64,000 nucleotides of DNA from Rusavskia elegans (lineage: Eukaryota > Ascomycota > Lecanoromycetes > Teloschistales > Teloschistaceae). Positions 26,200-37,886 of this stretch are shown one piece after another. The DNA lies in the NCBI GenBank assembly GCA_011316305.1, contig SAUG01000048.1:496001-560000 (forward strand). The letters are read 5' to 3'. Each line of letters begins with the position of its first letter. The stretch's first letter is position 1. The notes under the pieces were generated by a model. It had not been told where the DNA came from and ran no database searches. It saw nothing but the letters and a program-made list of their open reading frames with translations. The translations under genes and the position numbers were made by a program.

Positions 26200-27200
26200 G
26201 TGTACTGTCTGGCTCGAGGCCTTGCGATGATGCCGGTCATCACCCCACTTCTCAACATTTCAATCACCGCTTCATTTCTGGACCAGACAACATATGCAAA
26301 GCTGCAGCTAAAGAGCGGAGCGACGATATCACAATTGAAAACACAATGGACCAGTCCCACTGACATCCTTTCTTTGTTAATGCTTCTCGGACCTGATGTC
26401 ATACAGCGAGCACTGGCACAAGTCGTAGGTCGACGTGTCACACCCGTGGCTTTCTCCTTTGGATGGTTTCCTATGCTGTGAACGCCTTGTTGTCGGCGGC
26501 TGGTGGTTAGCATGAACTGTCTGAGATCTGCGTGTACTAGCTTTATCTGATGAGGAGCGTCCAGATCGACGACTCATGCCGCCACCAGATTTCAGACGCA
26601 CAGTTGTGGGCGCAAAGAGCGGACATTCGCGGGAAAACAAATCGTGGGTCATTGGCCGTATATTGCGCGACTATAAGCAGCGTGCAACTCCGCATACGCA
26701 AGACAAGAAATCAAGCAGCTGGGAAGCACTTCGGGTATCTATCTTCAGGATCAAAGCCGAACGATGACCGGAGTTCCTGCATGCGACTGGGTATGGTTTT
26801 CTGGGCTGGGGGTCGCCTTGGTTCAAGTTGTTGTTGCCCTCGTGCCGCTTTTCTTGCATAGAGAATGGATCGTACTTTTGCTGACCTGCTGTGGCACGCT
26901 TCTCGCTTTCTCAAATGGTCTCCTGGCTCAGTGGGGCGACGAGAAGTGGGACTGTCCTAAATACGGCGGTGGAGACGTTACGATCACGCAAGGAAACGGT
27001 AGCCGCCATGCTATCGTGATACTCGGTGGGAAAATGCCCCAGACCTGGAAATCCTGGCACATAGCGATAGCGGCAAGATATCTTCGTTGTCCACTCGTGT
27101 TGTTGCGGGACTCCAAGCCTTGCTGTGGGTGCTGGTTGTGATCACTGTGGCTGGATTGAAGCAAGGAGGATGGTGTAAGTCTGAGTATATGGATCAAGGC
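26200..27200 (+). pseudogene. Fungal multi-span membrane protein, broken by several frame breaks
   Basis: The plus strand reads as a fungal integral membrane protein of unknown function, recognisable by GPDVIQRALAQ and TPVAFSFGW near the N-terminus (from ATG 26227), RENKSWVIGRILRDY in the middle, the hydrophobic GVALVQVVVALVPLFL, ITQGNGSRHAIVILGG, and AGLQALLWVLVVITVAGLKQ toward the end. The pieces lie in different frames, with shifts near 26467, 26767 and 27030-27090. A small intron between about 26500 and 26550 is possible. No splice pair I tried repairs all the breaks, and the usual C-terminus is not found. Probably dead. The family assignment rests on memory of motif texture, not on a search. 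Confidence 0.5.
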
Positions 27201-27411
27201 CACCGACGCCAGGAGAAAATGGATGAACCTTGGTGCTTCCCCGCCAATATGTTAACAATACTGTCCATGAGAGGAGCCCCCCAGGCAATGCTGTCAATTA
27301 ATTCCTATACTATTGCTGCATTGAGAGTAATGCCAACTGGTAATCTGGTCAAAGGCTTCCCATGACTGGTGATCGAAGTGACGATAATAGCTAGCAGAGA
27401 GATAGTAGAGA

Positions 27412-28260
27412 TTATGAGAAGCTACTAACTTTTAGGTCTGTGTCATATCTCCACGAGATTTCTTCGCTTTCCCACGGCATCGCAGGCAAGAAGCCATAGT
27501 TCAAGGCCGCGTGATATGGCACGACGAGGCCAAGACTCGGGTTGCAGATATAGTCAACTGGTATCGATCGCAGAGAATAGGAGGTGGGTAATTCTTTGAT
27601 CCAGGAAAGAAGGAGAGCCTTGCAAACATAAAGAGTCAGGCAATATCGGGTGGCCTGAGACAAGCAGATGCTGAATTTATCCCGAGCAGAAACCGAGCAG
27701 AGAGTCACACCCTCTTGACCCTCGCTGATACACCGCCGACAGAGTCTACCTTGGACAACACGTCACAACCAGCCTCCCAGGTATCGCAGAGATAATGCTA
27801 ACTTCAGCTCAGCCTGGTATCACATACTCATTCCAATGATAACAAGGCTCTGGGTTGTCTTCCTACAATCCTGGCCGTGCTCGAATATCAAGCACGAGGT
27901 GTTCCGGGTGGTTGTCGCTGTGCTCAGCAAGACCAGCAGCCTTGGAAAAGCATCAGGGAAAATATTTAATTCGGTGAAACAAGTCAGGATGCTCGGCTTT
28001 GGAGCTTGGAACGGTGTTGTCCTGTCGATCAATGATATCATCGTGTGGCTCAGGGCTTGGGACCCAGTCGCCAATATACATGTTGTAAAGCATGCAGGTC
28101 TCCAGGCCGTCGTAGATAGAATGTGGATATCAAAGTCCGCATGAAGCTGTAGTCTGACATGTATGAATTGTGTAGTTGAGGTAGCAGACCCCCTTTCTTC
28201 TCCGCCGTTTCTTCTAAACTTCTAGGGGACTGACAAAGTTTTGAAAATAACACTACCTTT
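27412..28260 (-). pseudogene. Unidentified coding-like remnant
   Basis: The minus strand has protein-like text in shifting frames: MYIGDWVPSPEPHDDIID, AEHSDNHPEHLVLDIRARPG and EDNPEPCYHWNEY, then a 98-residue frame ending at 27412 with segments such as SIPVDYICNPSLGLVVPYH. Stops and frame changes separate these parts. I cannot build a consistent intron model and do not recognise the family. It may be a decayed gene or a multi-exon gene read incorrectly. Confidence 0.25.
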
Positions 28261-29010
28261 CACGTCCGCCAATTAATTTGTGGCTTTCATACATGGAGAC
28301 CTATAAAAGTTACATCTCAAGTACCTCAGGCGCACGTGAAATGGTTCATCTTCAGCCATATTTATTCTATTACATTCACGCCAGATGCCCCTTCTTTTGC
28401 CTGTTGGCTCTGGCTACCGTCTCAGCCATACTATGATCCACAAGACATTGGCATTCTAAGCTGATGGATTAATATTGATTCCTCATCACAGCGGCTGAGA
28501 TATAGCACATCAACACAAGGACTTTTAAGTTCGAAGAGTTCTGGAGTGAGGATTCGAAAAGATATACTATCCTTTCGTACCGCAGGGAGGAAAGAGAAGT
28601 CAGCTTTAGAGACATACAAGATTTAAACGCCGCTACCCTTTAAAAAGATTCTATCAAGATCCAGAATTCCTGTAAACTCGCAATTAAAGATGACTTTGAG
28701 TATGTGTGGGTAGAAACTTCCTATATCAATAAAGAGAGCAGTGCTGTGATACGAATAGCCCTTCACACTATTGAGGGTCTATACTGCAGAATCAGCTTGA
28801 TGGCTTATTGATCATGGACGCTCTTTGTCCCGAATCTTGACCAGCTTCGCGGCGTACCCGTGATTCGGGCGGTCTTATCAATTGATGAGTCAGGCATTCG
28901 ATACCTCAATTGCCATACCAACAGTATACACTGTCAACGCATCTACCTAGAGCATGTCGTCTGGACTGATACGAGTGTCCCTATCGCTTCGTTGAGACTG
29001 TGTAGCGACT
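28261..29010. other. Intergenic, nothing recognised
   Basis: 750 bases downstream of the kinase gene stop. Only short random frames. One CACGTG is present near 28336. No RNA gene or repeat seen. Confidence 0.5.
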
Positions 29011-30849
29011 TCAACTCGAGTCGTCATGAGGTCGTTTCGCAGTGGATGCTGCATCGTGTACCTTTTTTGCGGCTGCTATAACTTCTTGCAGACTCTTGTG
29101 TTTCAAGGCTTCCACTGCCGAAGGCCTTTTGCGCGGATCCCATGCCATCATATGACTAATCAAATTGCCAAGTGGTTCAGCACCAGACACCTGACCGGCT
29201 TTGTCGTGGCGAAGCACTCTTTGCATTTGCTTGTGATCAGCTGCATTTCTTGGGTGGAGAACTTTAGTTTGTGGCCACCAGCAATACGTCAATGCCAGTC
29301 CGAGCATCCAGATATCCAGCGTCTGGTCGTATGGCTTCTTGGGACCTTCTTTTTGCAGTTCGGGAGGTAGGAATTGCCAACCTGCAAGTCTGGTGTCGGT
29401 AGCCGTTAGGCTCTGACAAAATTTGCCAAGGTCACAAAGTGTAGCCTGTGCAACGTTCGCGCCGGGGAAGACGAGGATATTCATGGGTGTGATATCTCGA
29501 TGCATGCAACCCTCTCCATGAATAGCCGTAAGTCCCAGCAGTAATTGATAACAGTGAGCATTTGACATCCCAGGAAATAAGACTCCAGTCATATTTATCG
29601 AAGGCAACTCCTTTATAATGGATGAGATATACATCCAGTGGGTATTGAGAGACTAAGAGATCTTTGCCTTTGAGTGCAGTCCGCCAGTCTACCAGCTCTA
29701 CGATACCCTCCCGACCGCCGAATCGCTCGAGAGCCTGTATTTCTCGGCTGACGTCTGGTACTTCTCGCGCAGATTTTACTATAATGCGTTTGGCGACCAT
29801 CAGTTCTCCATTACTCGGGTCGAATCCTTCGTAGACACAACCAAAAGTCCCACTGCCAATACCATGGCGAAAGACAATCGAGTCAAAGACAGTATCGCCT
29901 TGGAGTGGGATACCAGATATTTGGGTATAGGGTAGAGGATATCCCTCCTTCTGGAGTACTCTGTTCCGTTCCTTAATATAATCCTCTTCTAGACTGGGCG
30001 TGTTTATTTCGAACCGGATGAGATACTGCATATCGAGGATCTCAATTCTAGTCTTGGATTGATGGAGACAGACAGCCTGATCTGCTTGGATGGTTTTATC
30101 TTCCACTTTTATATTTGCGCCTGCCGTGAGGGTCCATGCTCCCGAACGTGGATGAATGCCAAGGTACACATGAGCAGCCTTGAGAGCCGGGAAACCTTTG
30201 GCGCCTGGCGCAACCAGGAGTATATCTACGTTGCGCGTGGGTCCAAACTTCTTGCCTGATACTTTACCAATGATCTGAGTACTTGTCAGATACGTATATC
30301 TAAGAAATAGAGAGTGAAACGGCGAGAATGGAAGTCATCCTGTGATGGCACTAAGATAGGGATGTAGGCGATTCAGAGGAGAAACGAACAAGATGTGTAA
30401 ATAGAGGTACGGATATAGAGAGAGCTTATATATACCCATGTGGGTCCTTTGGAGATTGCAGGTAAAGTAAAATGCACGCGAAAGTGACCGGCATACAACA
30501 TGGTTGGCGGGTCACTGGCTACCTCATCTGTTGTCTCGCCACTATCGTTCGTTGCCTCTGAGAGATGACCAAGCGGACATTTTCCGGTCACGTGAAGGTA
30601 TCGAGTATGGAGTGGATCGAGAGAGCCTTTCTCTGCCGATAGGGCTACAGTGTGAAAGGCACGCCGAGCTTCTGTGTTGAGAGGAATCATCCTAAGGACA
30701 TCTTGGACCTCCGGTGAAGCAGTAGTCAAGTCCGGTCGAGAAGGACTACTAGCTGTGGCTGAACCTGAATTGGGTGATCGAAAGAGGTCCTGTCGGGCAG
30801 AGTTGACCTCCGTCGGAGGGCAGGAACCCTCGCTCGACGAAAAAGGCAT
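29011..30849 (-). CDS. Serine/threonine protein kinase with FHA-like N-terminal domain, apparent frameshift
   Basis: Exon 1 runs 30849-30436 (138 codons, starting MPFSSSEGS). A 161-base intron (30435-30275, branch-like CTGAC near its end) joins in frame to exon 2 at 30274. The join creates GPTW/IIGKVSG followed by RNVDILLVAPGAKG, an FHA-like phosphopeptide-binding region. The kinase domain follows: glycine loop GIGSGTFGCVYEG, ATP lysine in MVAKRI, catalytic loop HRDITPMN, metal site DLG instead of DFG, then PPELQ, DIWMLG and a C-lobe ending at 29011. At about 29635 the frame shifts by one within the hinge (..SQYPLD / MYISSIIK..); no intron of plausible length fits. The catalytic-loop lysine of HRDxK is Thr here. 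The encoded kinase may therefore be a pseudokinase or already broken. Substrate unknown. Confidence 0.75.
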
Positions 30850-30987
30850 TCTTGGGAGTGGAGCCAAAGTTTGCCGTCTGGTTCATCGATAGATTGATCC
30901 ACGTTCACGTCACGCGTGTACTTTCCGTGGATGTGTTGTTTGCAGAAGGTACGTAGAAAACGGCTTTTACCCCGCCATTAGCTCGAT

Positions 30988-31004
30988 CACGTGTCAGGCA
31001 CGTG
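30988..31004. promoter_or_regulatory. Paired CACGTG E-boxes in divergent promoter
   Basis: Two perfect CACGTG palindromes start 11 bases apart (30988-30993 and 30999-31004), one helical turn, between the kinase start (30849) and the plus-strand frame at 31091. CACGTG is the established core for bHLH factors such as Cbf1 and Pho4. The spacing places both on the same helix face. Function is inferred. Confidence 0.5.
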
Positions 31005-31090
31005 ACTCCCACGTCGCTTCTACTAGCTCTCTCTCCCTCGTCAATACCTTTTCTCAAAAACCAACTTCACTCGGTCGACCTACCACCATC

Positions 31091-31834
31091 ATGGCACCAT
31101 CCTGCAATCATGAAATACTCTATTGCGTCCATATGACATCTTGGCCAAAGATGTGCCAGCAAGATACCATGACCTCCCGGCGCCTGTCGATAAAATGTCG
31201 CGATTACGAGAGATCCCTGGAGCTGATATGGGCAAGGATCAACGAACACCAGCCGGAGATCTTCTCAGACAACGAGACCGAAGTCGATATGGAAGAAGCA
31301 GAGGACTATATGAATAACCTTCCATCTCCCAAACAGCACATGTCCTGCTTGTGGACCCCCGAATACCAAGCTCGACGGGAAGCTCGAAAGCGACTGTGGT
31401 CTCCACCCCTCACACCCCCCATGGCCGGGATGCCCTCATACTCCCTACAGCCGAGTCAACGCCTTCCAACTCCGACCCGCCGCCATCAGCCTCACCCTGC
31501 CCGTCGCCAGCCCTCAGCATCTCGAACCTATCCACCGCCATCTCCGCCGCATCTATCGCACCATCTCCAGCTGCACCTTCCGCCCAAAGCGCAGCACAGC
31601 AAAATTCGCAAAGCCAGACCGCCTCCAAGACTTCATCGCCCAATCACTCGCTCGATGAAACCTACGAATCTGCTGTCTTTGCATAATCGCAAGGGTTATC
31701 TCGAGGTTTGGTCTGCTACTGGCCTGCCACACTCGACTACTTTCCAGGAATGTCTTGATATCGTAGCCTGGTTCGTACTTCCTACCCTGTACTCTTTTCT
31801 TCCTCTGTGCTACAAGCAAATCTTGCAGACATGA
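31091..31834 (+). CDS. Hypothetical proline/serine-rich protein (247 aa)
   Basis: The ATG at 31091 has a good context (CACCATCATGGC) after a pyrimidine-rich leader. The frame is open for 247 codons. The N-terminal part is mixed, with an acidic stretch (DNETEVDMEEAEDY). The middle is Pro, His, Arg and Ser rich (LWSPPLTPPMAG). Then comes ITRSMKPTNLLSLHN, which resembles a C-terminal motif I have seen in fungal hypothetical proteins. A second open frame (31351-31686), very rich in Ser, Pro and Ala, overlaps the middle. An unseen intron or frameshift could mean part of that frame is the real one. No function can be given. Confidence 0.4.
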   Translation: MAPSCNHEILYCVHMTSWPKMCQQDTMTSRRLSIKCRDYERSLELIWARINEHQPEIFSDNETEVDMEEAEDYMNNLPSPKQHMSCLWTPEYQARREARKRLWSPPLTPPMAGMPSYSLQPSQRLPTPTRRHQPHPARRQPSASRTYPPPSPPHLSHHLQLHLPPKAQHSKIRKARPPPRLHRPITRSMKPTNLLSLHNRKGYLEVWSATGLPHSTTFQECLDIVAWFVLPTLYSFLPLCYKQILQT

Positions 31835-32451
31835 CAATCGAGCTATTGGTTGCTCTACATGTAGAGTGGAATTCACAGGACTGAAAAATTCGCTAACGCC
31901 TATGAAAACAGAGCGTCTCTACCACACACCCCTCTTTGCCCCTTCCAACACAATCTCACACCTCCGGGGTGTAAGTACTGGGCAGCAGACATACATCCAT
32001 CACGCCACACACAACTTTACAGGAAGAGATTTTACTTCATGTGGCATCAATGTGATTCTGCTGGCGTCCTCGGATCATATCCACTACTCCGATGGTTTAC
32101 CGCGATCTCGACAGCATACGCCTGAAGTCATAGCTAGGCGGTGTAAGGTATAAAATTACTTGAAGAGCACATGGTACGTCACATTGGGAACAGCAAGAGA
32201 CGGTTGTTGAATCAAGTATGTCGGACAAGCTGGTGTTGTTTTGGGGAACCAAGGAACAATGAGCTTCAGGTCATGGCAAAAGCATGCCATGGTCAATAGT
32301 CGTACCTAGGCAACCAGCGCTCCAACGCCGCATACAACCTGCAGCACGGTGGCTCAGTACCCACCCAGTTCTCAAATAGATTCTCTCCAGCCCTCTTAAA
32401 GCAATGCATCGCAGAGACAGATGAAATCCGCATGCGATACTACGTGCTACA
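31835..32451. other. Intergenic, nothing recognised
   Basis: Normal composition, short random frames only. No promoter element, repeat or RNA gene that I can support. Confidence 0.4.
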
Positions 32452-33061
32452 TCACCCATGCGACACCGCCTTTTCCGTCAACAAATCGCCCATAGCCTGC
32501 AGCGCAGGTTTCGCATCCTCCCACGCTTCCTCTCCTTTGATGAAGTCGGACAGATCATACATGGAAACACCAACAGAGACATCAACAGTGATCCGACACC
32601 CGATAGTAGTGGCATACATACCACGAATCATGGAAATGCAAACGGGTTCTTGGATGGCGCGCTTCCTCCCGGGACCACAGAACCTGGATGGCAACTTCTA
32701 TCAGGGGAACTACACCAACGGGACAGATGAAGTGTCGTTCAGTCCTGTGGAGCCAGTCGCATTCATTGGCATGCGTCTGCGTGGGGGTATCTATGACGCA
32801 GAAAGCTTCTCGGATCTTCTCATCAATAAACGTGATAGTCGATGCCGAGTTTCCTCCGATCGATACAGTATAGATGCCTAGTATGGCCCTGGGAAGGCTG
32901 GCCATGTTGGGAGACAGTATAGCTACTTTATGGAAGATCTGAGTATGGCCTATATGGATGCTAGTTTCGGGTTCATGGGCAAGCGCGAAGCTGAAGCGAT
33001 AGATCTCCAGCGACGACTTCTGCTCGAGGTTGTGTACGAATGAGGAGACGTACCGCGTCAC
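32452..33061 (-). pseudogene. Unidentified minus-strand coding remnant
   Basis: Two overlapping frames look coding. An upstream frame (33061 down to about 32690) contains RFSFALAHEPETSIHIG and SIGGNSASTITFIDEKIREA. A downstream frame (32694-32452) contains GMYATTIGCRITVDVSVGVS and YDLSDFIKGEEAWEDAKPAL and ends in TGA. The plus strand also has long open frames here (32432-32881), so the strand is not certain. The change of frame near 32690 has no plausible intron. No family recognised. Confidence 0.3.
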
Positions 33062-33527
33062 TGGGTACGGCGAATCGGTCTCTTACGAGTTTGACTTTAA
33101 AGGGCTGAGGTAAGCTACAACGAGCAACGCACATCGGCCCTCAACGCGCCAAAGGGCAACTACAACGAGGAATTGACGCAGCGGATCCGATTTGATGATG
33201 GAACGCTGTAGAGTATTTTTGAGAAGATATACGGCCCAAAAGGCCTATCCCAGGCGGTTATAAGCAGGGTTGCAGCAATGAGAGAAGTCCGGATCTCCGC
33301 GGAATTAGGGGATCACACCGCGTATACATTACCAAATCTGAAGAGTTCAGAGCTGGGGATGGACAACATGATACGGAGGGGGGAAAGGTGTTGCACAAGA
33401 AGATTATAGAGACGCCCTCCCAATCCCTCCATCTTCACCATTCGTCTTCTACTCATATCGCGTCTTTGAAGTCTCTTTTCATCGCCAGCGACTGCTCGCT
33501 GGTGTCTTCTTCTATCTTCTCTGCGAA

Positions 33528-35441
33528 ATGAGATTTTAATTCCTCAAATGCTTTCATCATCCCATTAATCCTCGCCTTTGGTGTTGTGACGATCCGAGCA
33601 GAATCGGAACTTGTTTGCTTAGGCTGGGGTCTCATCAGCCCTGTCATTGGCCTCATATTTCATTTCAAGCCGAAGACCTTGGATAAGGCCGAGGACGCCA
33701 CTGTCGCTGCCGTCGATAACGCAGTGCAAAGCATTAAGGATCTGCTTCAATTCGACCTGACCCACAATCCAGTCGTGGTCACCTACAATCTCCTCAAGGC
33801 AACAAGTCAAGCTGGTCTCAGACAAGGGGCTCAGTCGCTCGCCAACACGACAAAAGATTTCCAAGATCTTACCATTGGTCTTGCAGAGGAGTCCGTCAAG
33901 TTTATCAGATCATGCGGGTCGTTAATTCGGCTTTTTGGAGTGATGTTTCCCTCTGCCTGATCAATGGCGCGGGCTAATTGGCGGCCGCAGCAGTGTCGGC
34001 AACACGGAAGCGAGCTGGCCCGGTCAGGGAGGTCGATGCTGTGAAGATGGCACAGGGTTGTCTCTCGGACGAACTCAAATCAATGGCCAAACCACCAATC
34101 TTCAATATCACTGGTAATTCGCCATTTCTACGTCTTAGCTCTTACTGAGGAGTAATCTCAGAACCGAACCAAAAGATTGGTACGACCATCTCAGATATAT
34201 CTACATTACTTATCCCGGTCGGTCCGGAGGAGGAGGCAGGCGTGAAAGCCGCACAAGCTGTGGGTCTTGCTATCCTTAGCAGCGAAGCGACGACTCGCAT
34301 AATGAAGTTGCCGGGTGGTCTATTCGATCTGAAAAACAGCTGGGCTGAAGATTTCGCCGACGCCAAAGCGCTGGGAATAAGGGACCAAACGAAAGACGAA
34401 AAGCAGGCGAACGACAACTGCCACATATGTGCGCCACCATCACCACAGAGTGTAGTAGCTGCCAGGAATGTTAGGGGTCGTCGCCCCAGACCTCATCTCG
34501 TCCCCCGTGGCAATGTCCTGACGTCTTGCTGCCGTGTTCCAGACATCATCCCGGGACCAGGCGACGATTTCGAGTCATGGGAGGTGGGATCTCAGCAGAG
34601 CGACCGGATAGATGATTTAGAGATCGCAGCGAAGTACGATGCAATGGGCGACGAGATATTGGTCGAACCTCTTGATTACATGCCTAGGGATATCAATGAT
34701 GGAACCGGCTTGCATGGTCTCCACAATGATTTGAACGGCCTAAGCACAGGTGTTGTGCCCTGGTCGCCTGAGCTTGTGGCCTCGGTGGTCGATCCTCTAA
34801 GAAGACTGACTTCCTCCCAGCAACTGTTCCAATCGTTACACAACGCCTTTACGGGGCCCACAACCGATCCCCTTTATCAGGCGCTCGATATCACAGAACG
34901 AGAGGGAGAGGGGGACTTACGTATGGAATCGTTCAGTCCCAGGTGGGTAGACAAATCTGATCCTGTGCTGGCACCTCTGCAAAAGTTCGCCGATGCAGCC
35001 ATTGGACAAGGCGCGGCAACCTTAGCAGCACTCAAAATGTTCACCCCGGAGCAGATGAGAGATTACAGAGGAGAAATCGAATTCTTCTACACCCCACCAT
35101 CGGAGAAGGCTCTTACAGGGGTCGACCCTCGAGGATTTTACTAGCACTTAGGTACGCTACAATTTGCCGCTTCCGACACGCCCGGCCTGGTCGTCCTGAA
35201 TGCAAACACCGAAAAAGCATCACGCGTCACAGTCGTCCCTGATTCGTTCTATGTGATGAAAGCAAAGAACTATGATAATCAAGCCTTCATGGATGGAAGC
35301 CCAAGAGGACCGACATGGCATTCGGTGTTTGGACCGGAAATGGCGCAGCAGGGTCGTGTCAGTATGATAATGAATATTTAGTTCTATCCGGCGGACTATG
35401 CATGCGGCTCTTACCACTGCATAAATAAGACGAAGTGGTAG
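33528..35441 (+). pseudogene. Decayed gene for a secreted protein of unknown family
   Basis: The ATG at 33528 is followed, after one extra T that shifts frame, by a convincing signal peptide (AFIIPLILAFGVV). Downstream blocks read as protein: DKAEDATVAAVDNAVQSIKD, then EVDAVKMAQGCLSDELKS, a canonical 48-base intron (34114-34161), then a long open frame from 34162 with LPGGLFDLKNSWAEDFADAK and FTPEQMRDYRGEIEFFYTPP. That frame is interrupted by TAG at 35142-35144 and at 35379-35381 but continues meaningfully after each (PGLVVLNANTEKASRV, FYPADYACGSYHC) to a final TAG at 35439-35441. Both internal stops could be CAG after a C-to-T change. A further frame change lies near 33960. I do not recognise the family. 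Confidence 0.45.
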
Positions 35442-36130
35442 CTTAATCTACTGGTCCATGCACTGTTACTACGTCTCTGCTTTGGCAAAGGGAAAATTTA
35501 CAAGTACAGAGGGTATAAAAGAGGACGAACTCTTCCACTTGACATAGCTACGTCTTGAGTCCTGTAGCTATTGTGATAGTAGTTATCACGACAAATACCA
35601 AATGTGGATACTATATCAAGAAAACCTGGTTACCATCTAGCTTAATGTACGCATGCAGTATCTTTATTCGCAAAGCCTGCTGATTCAATGGTTCCAGACT
35701 GCTACTCAAGGGCTATCTTCGGAGATTTCTCGAGCAAGAAAAAGCGAATGCTTGTTTGGTAATGTGTCTCGATATGAAGATAAGCTGAAATATGCAAGCT
35801 AAATGTCTTGGAGGATTCGGCAAGAACCTCAGCCTTTGAGGCTAGAAGAGCCTGCCTAATTTCTAGCGACTGATCAACAATTGGTGGAAAGCGTAGAAAT
35901 TAAAGGAGAATGATAAGGGCGGCTAAGGAGAACGAAAAACTGGCCTCTTCGGACGGTGAGAAGAGCCTAAGATAGATCGGTAACGGCTTTGTTCGTGTCT
36001 CGGGTCCTTGTAGAGCATCTGAGCTGGCTACGAGTCGATATCATCAATGCTCAACTCACCGAACGAAATGGACAACTACCACAGATAAGGTCTTTCAAGG
36101 AAGATAAGTCATTCTACACTAAATACCGTC
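35442..36130. other. Intergenic, nothing recognised
   Basis: About 690 bases between the decayed secreted-protein gene and the transporter stop. No frame of interest and no repeat. It forms the left boundary of the putative metabolite cluster. Confidence 0.5.
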
Positions 36131-37886
36131 TCACATGGCAAATTTCATCCTCCCCTGCCACAACCGGATCCTCTTGCCATACATACCCAAAAACAACACA
36201 ATCAGTCCCGCGGCCGCGGTGATCCCCGTCTGCGCGCCAAACGCCTTGACCAGACCATCTTGTATGACCCAATTGATCTCGATGTACGTCGCCATAAACC
36301 CGCCCCACGTCCGCCCCACCACAATCCACGCGCCCACCTCTCCACTCCCTTCCGGATAAGCATCAAGAAGATAGGCGTTCAGCGCTACAGTTGCGATCAT
36401 AATCCCCGCCACCTGAATGGCCGTGAGCACCGCAATGGCCATGTAATGCCAGGTGTGTTCGAGTGCGAAGCCGAGGATCAGGATGGAGATGGCCATGATA
36501 GGGGAAGCGAGCCAGATTATGATGAGACGCGCTTCAGGCTCGATCTTCCCGTCATGGCGTTTGATGTAAATCTTTCCTACGAGGTCGTGGAGCCAGTGGC
36601 CGAGAAGAGCTCCCAGGAGGGAACCGAGGATGGGGGCGAAGTAGAACATCCCTGACCAAAGGTCCAGGCAGATTAGCTAGACCCACATAGCGAATCGGTA
36701 GAAAGACGATAGAAGCTACAAACCTAGATTATATGGTGTAAAGCCATAAGCGTCCGTAAGCCAGATGGATATGGTCGCATTCACACCGATGACCCAAGCG
36801 AAGTTGAGGAAGTAATAGATGGTGCAAAGTAACACGGGCACTTTACTAATCGCCACGACCGGCCTCATGACAGCTTGCCAGAACGTCTGCCGGTCGTGTC
36901 GACTTTTCCACTGCTCCACACCAACAAGTCGCATAAGTCGTGACTTTGGCGGCGTTTGCTGCTCTTTGGGAAGATTTCGGTTGTAGATGGTTTCATCCAC
37001 AAGGCCGATGACAAGGATCCAACATAAGGCCGTAAAGCCGGTAGCGACCCAGAACACATTGGGCCAAGGCAGCTTGCTAATCATGAAGGCTGACATCAGT
37101 GGACCTAGATACGGCGAGACGATAATAGCGCCGGACCAGATGTTGATCTTGCGGGGGTGCTCGTGGAAGAAGAAGACGTCTTGGATGTACATCAGACCAC
37201 CCTGCAGTGCCCTTTAGCGAGGAGAGCCGTCAATGACTGCGGGTATGTATGACCCACAGCTTGCGCGACAATGGAGAAGAAACCATTCAAGATCCTTGCT
37301 GCCATGTACGATTCAAAGCTTGTGGCTGCCGCACACCAAGCGTATGTACCTAGGGCCATTGACGTAAACGAGACCAGTACCGGCAAGCGACCAAAGTAGG
37401 CCGAGAGCCAGACCGTGAACAGGCCGCCAGCGCCCAAGCAGAAAAGGTTCCCCACCAGGTTGTGTTGGATGGTGTTCTGTGGTTTTTGCCATTGGCTTCG
37501 ACCGTCGTCAGTAGTGACTCACGTTTGTTTCGCGGATGGGAAATCTACATTGCTTGAGGCAATAACGTGATGATGGCCATACTGCTGCCAAAGTCGGGCA
37601 TGAACGCAACGACACTAATGACGAAGAGCATGATGTGTTTTTTGCTGTCGCTCCAATTCAGGGGGTCGTTTGGATCAGTACTAGGCTGCGGGATGAGGAC
37701 AGTCTTGCCATCGGGAGTGGTCTTAATGTCCTGCCCATGCAGGCGGGCGGCATCAAGGACGTGGGCGCCGTAATCTCGAAATTCGTCCATGAGTGGGTCA
37801 CGACTAGCGGTTGTGCTTTCTTCGGCAGCCAGTACGTGTGCCTGCTTCTCGACATCTGGGCTATTATTCTCCGGGCTCTTAGACAT
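36131..37886 (-). CDS. Major facilitator superfamily transporter (524 aa)
   Basis: Four exons: 37886-37549, 37495-37258, 37201-36724 and 36651-36131. The three introns (53, 56 and 72 bases) are canonical and the frame is kept, giving 525 codons including stop. The N-terminal 80 residues are cytosolic and polar with the DPNDPLNWSD signature that precedes TM1 in fungal drug/polyamine-type MFS pumps. TM segments follow, with the loop GRLPVL after TM2, FSIVAQAGG, a central cytosolic loop (KEQQTPPKSRLMRLVGVEQW) and six further helices ending near GMYGKRIRLWQ. It should sit in the plasma membrane and move a small molecule, plausibly the product of the neighbouring cluster. No break seen. Confidence 0.9.

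Noticed and set aside
29584..29633. An intron explaining the kinase frame break
   Set aside because: The only GT..AG pair of plausible size (50 bases from GTATATCTC) leaves the wrong phase and removes sequence that reads as kinase hinge.
31351..31686. Independent Ser/Pro/Ala-rich gene overlapping the frame at 31091
   Set aside because: Low-complexity frame with no supporting splice or start evidence. Kept only as a caveat to the 31091 model.
32432..32881. Plus-strand 149-codon gene
   Set aside because: Open and plausible in codon use, but the minus strand reads more like protein at its C-terminal end. Neither is certain, so only one low-confidence remnant is listed.
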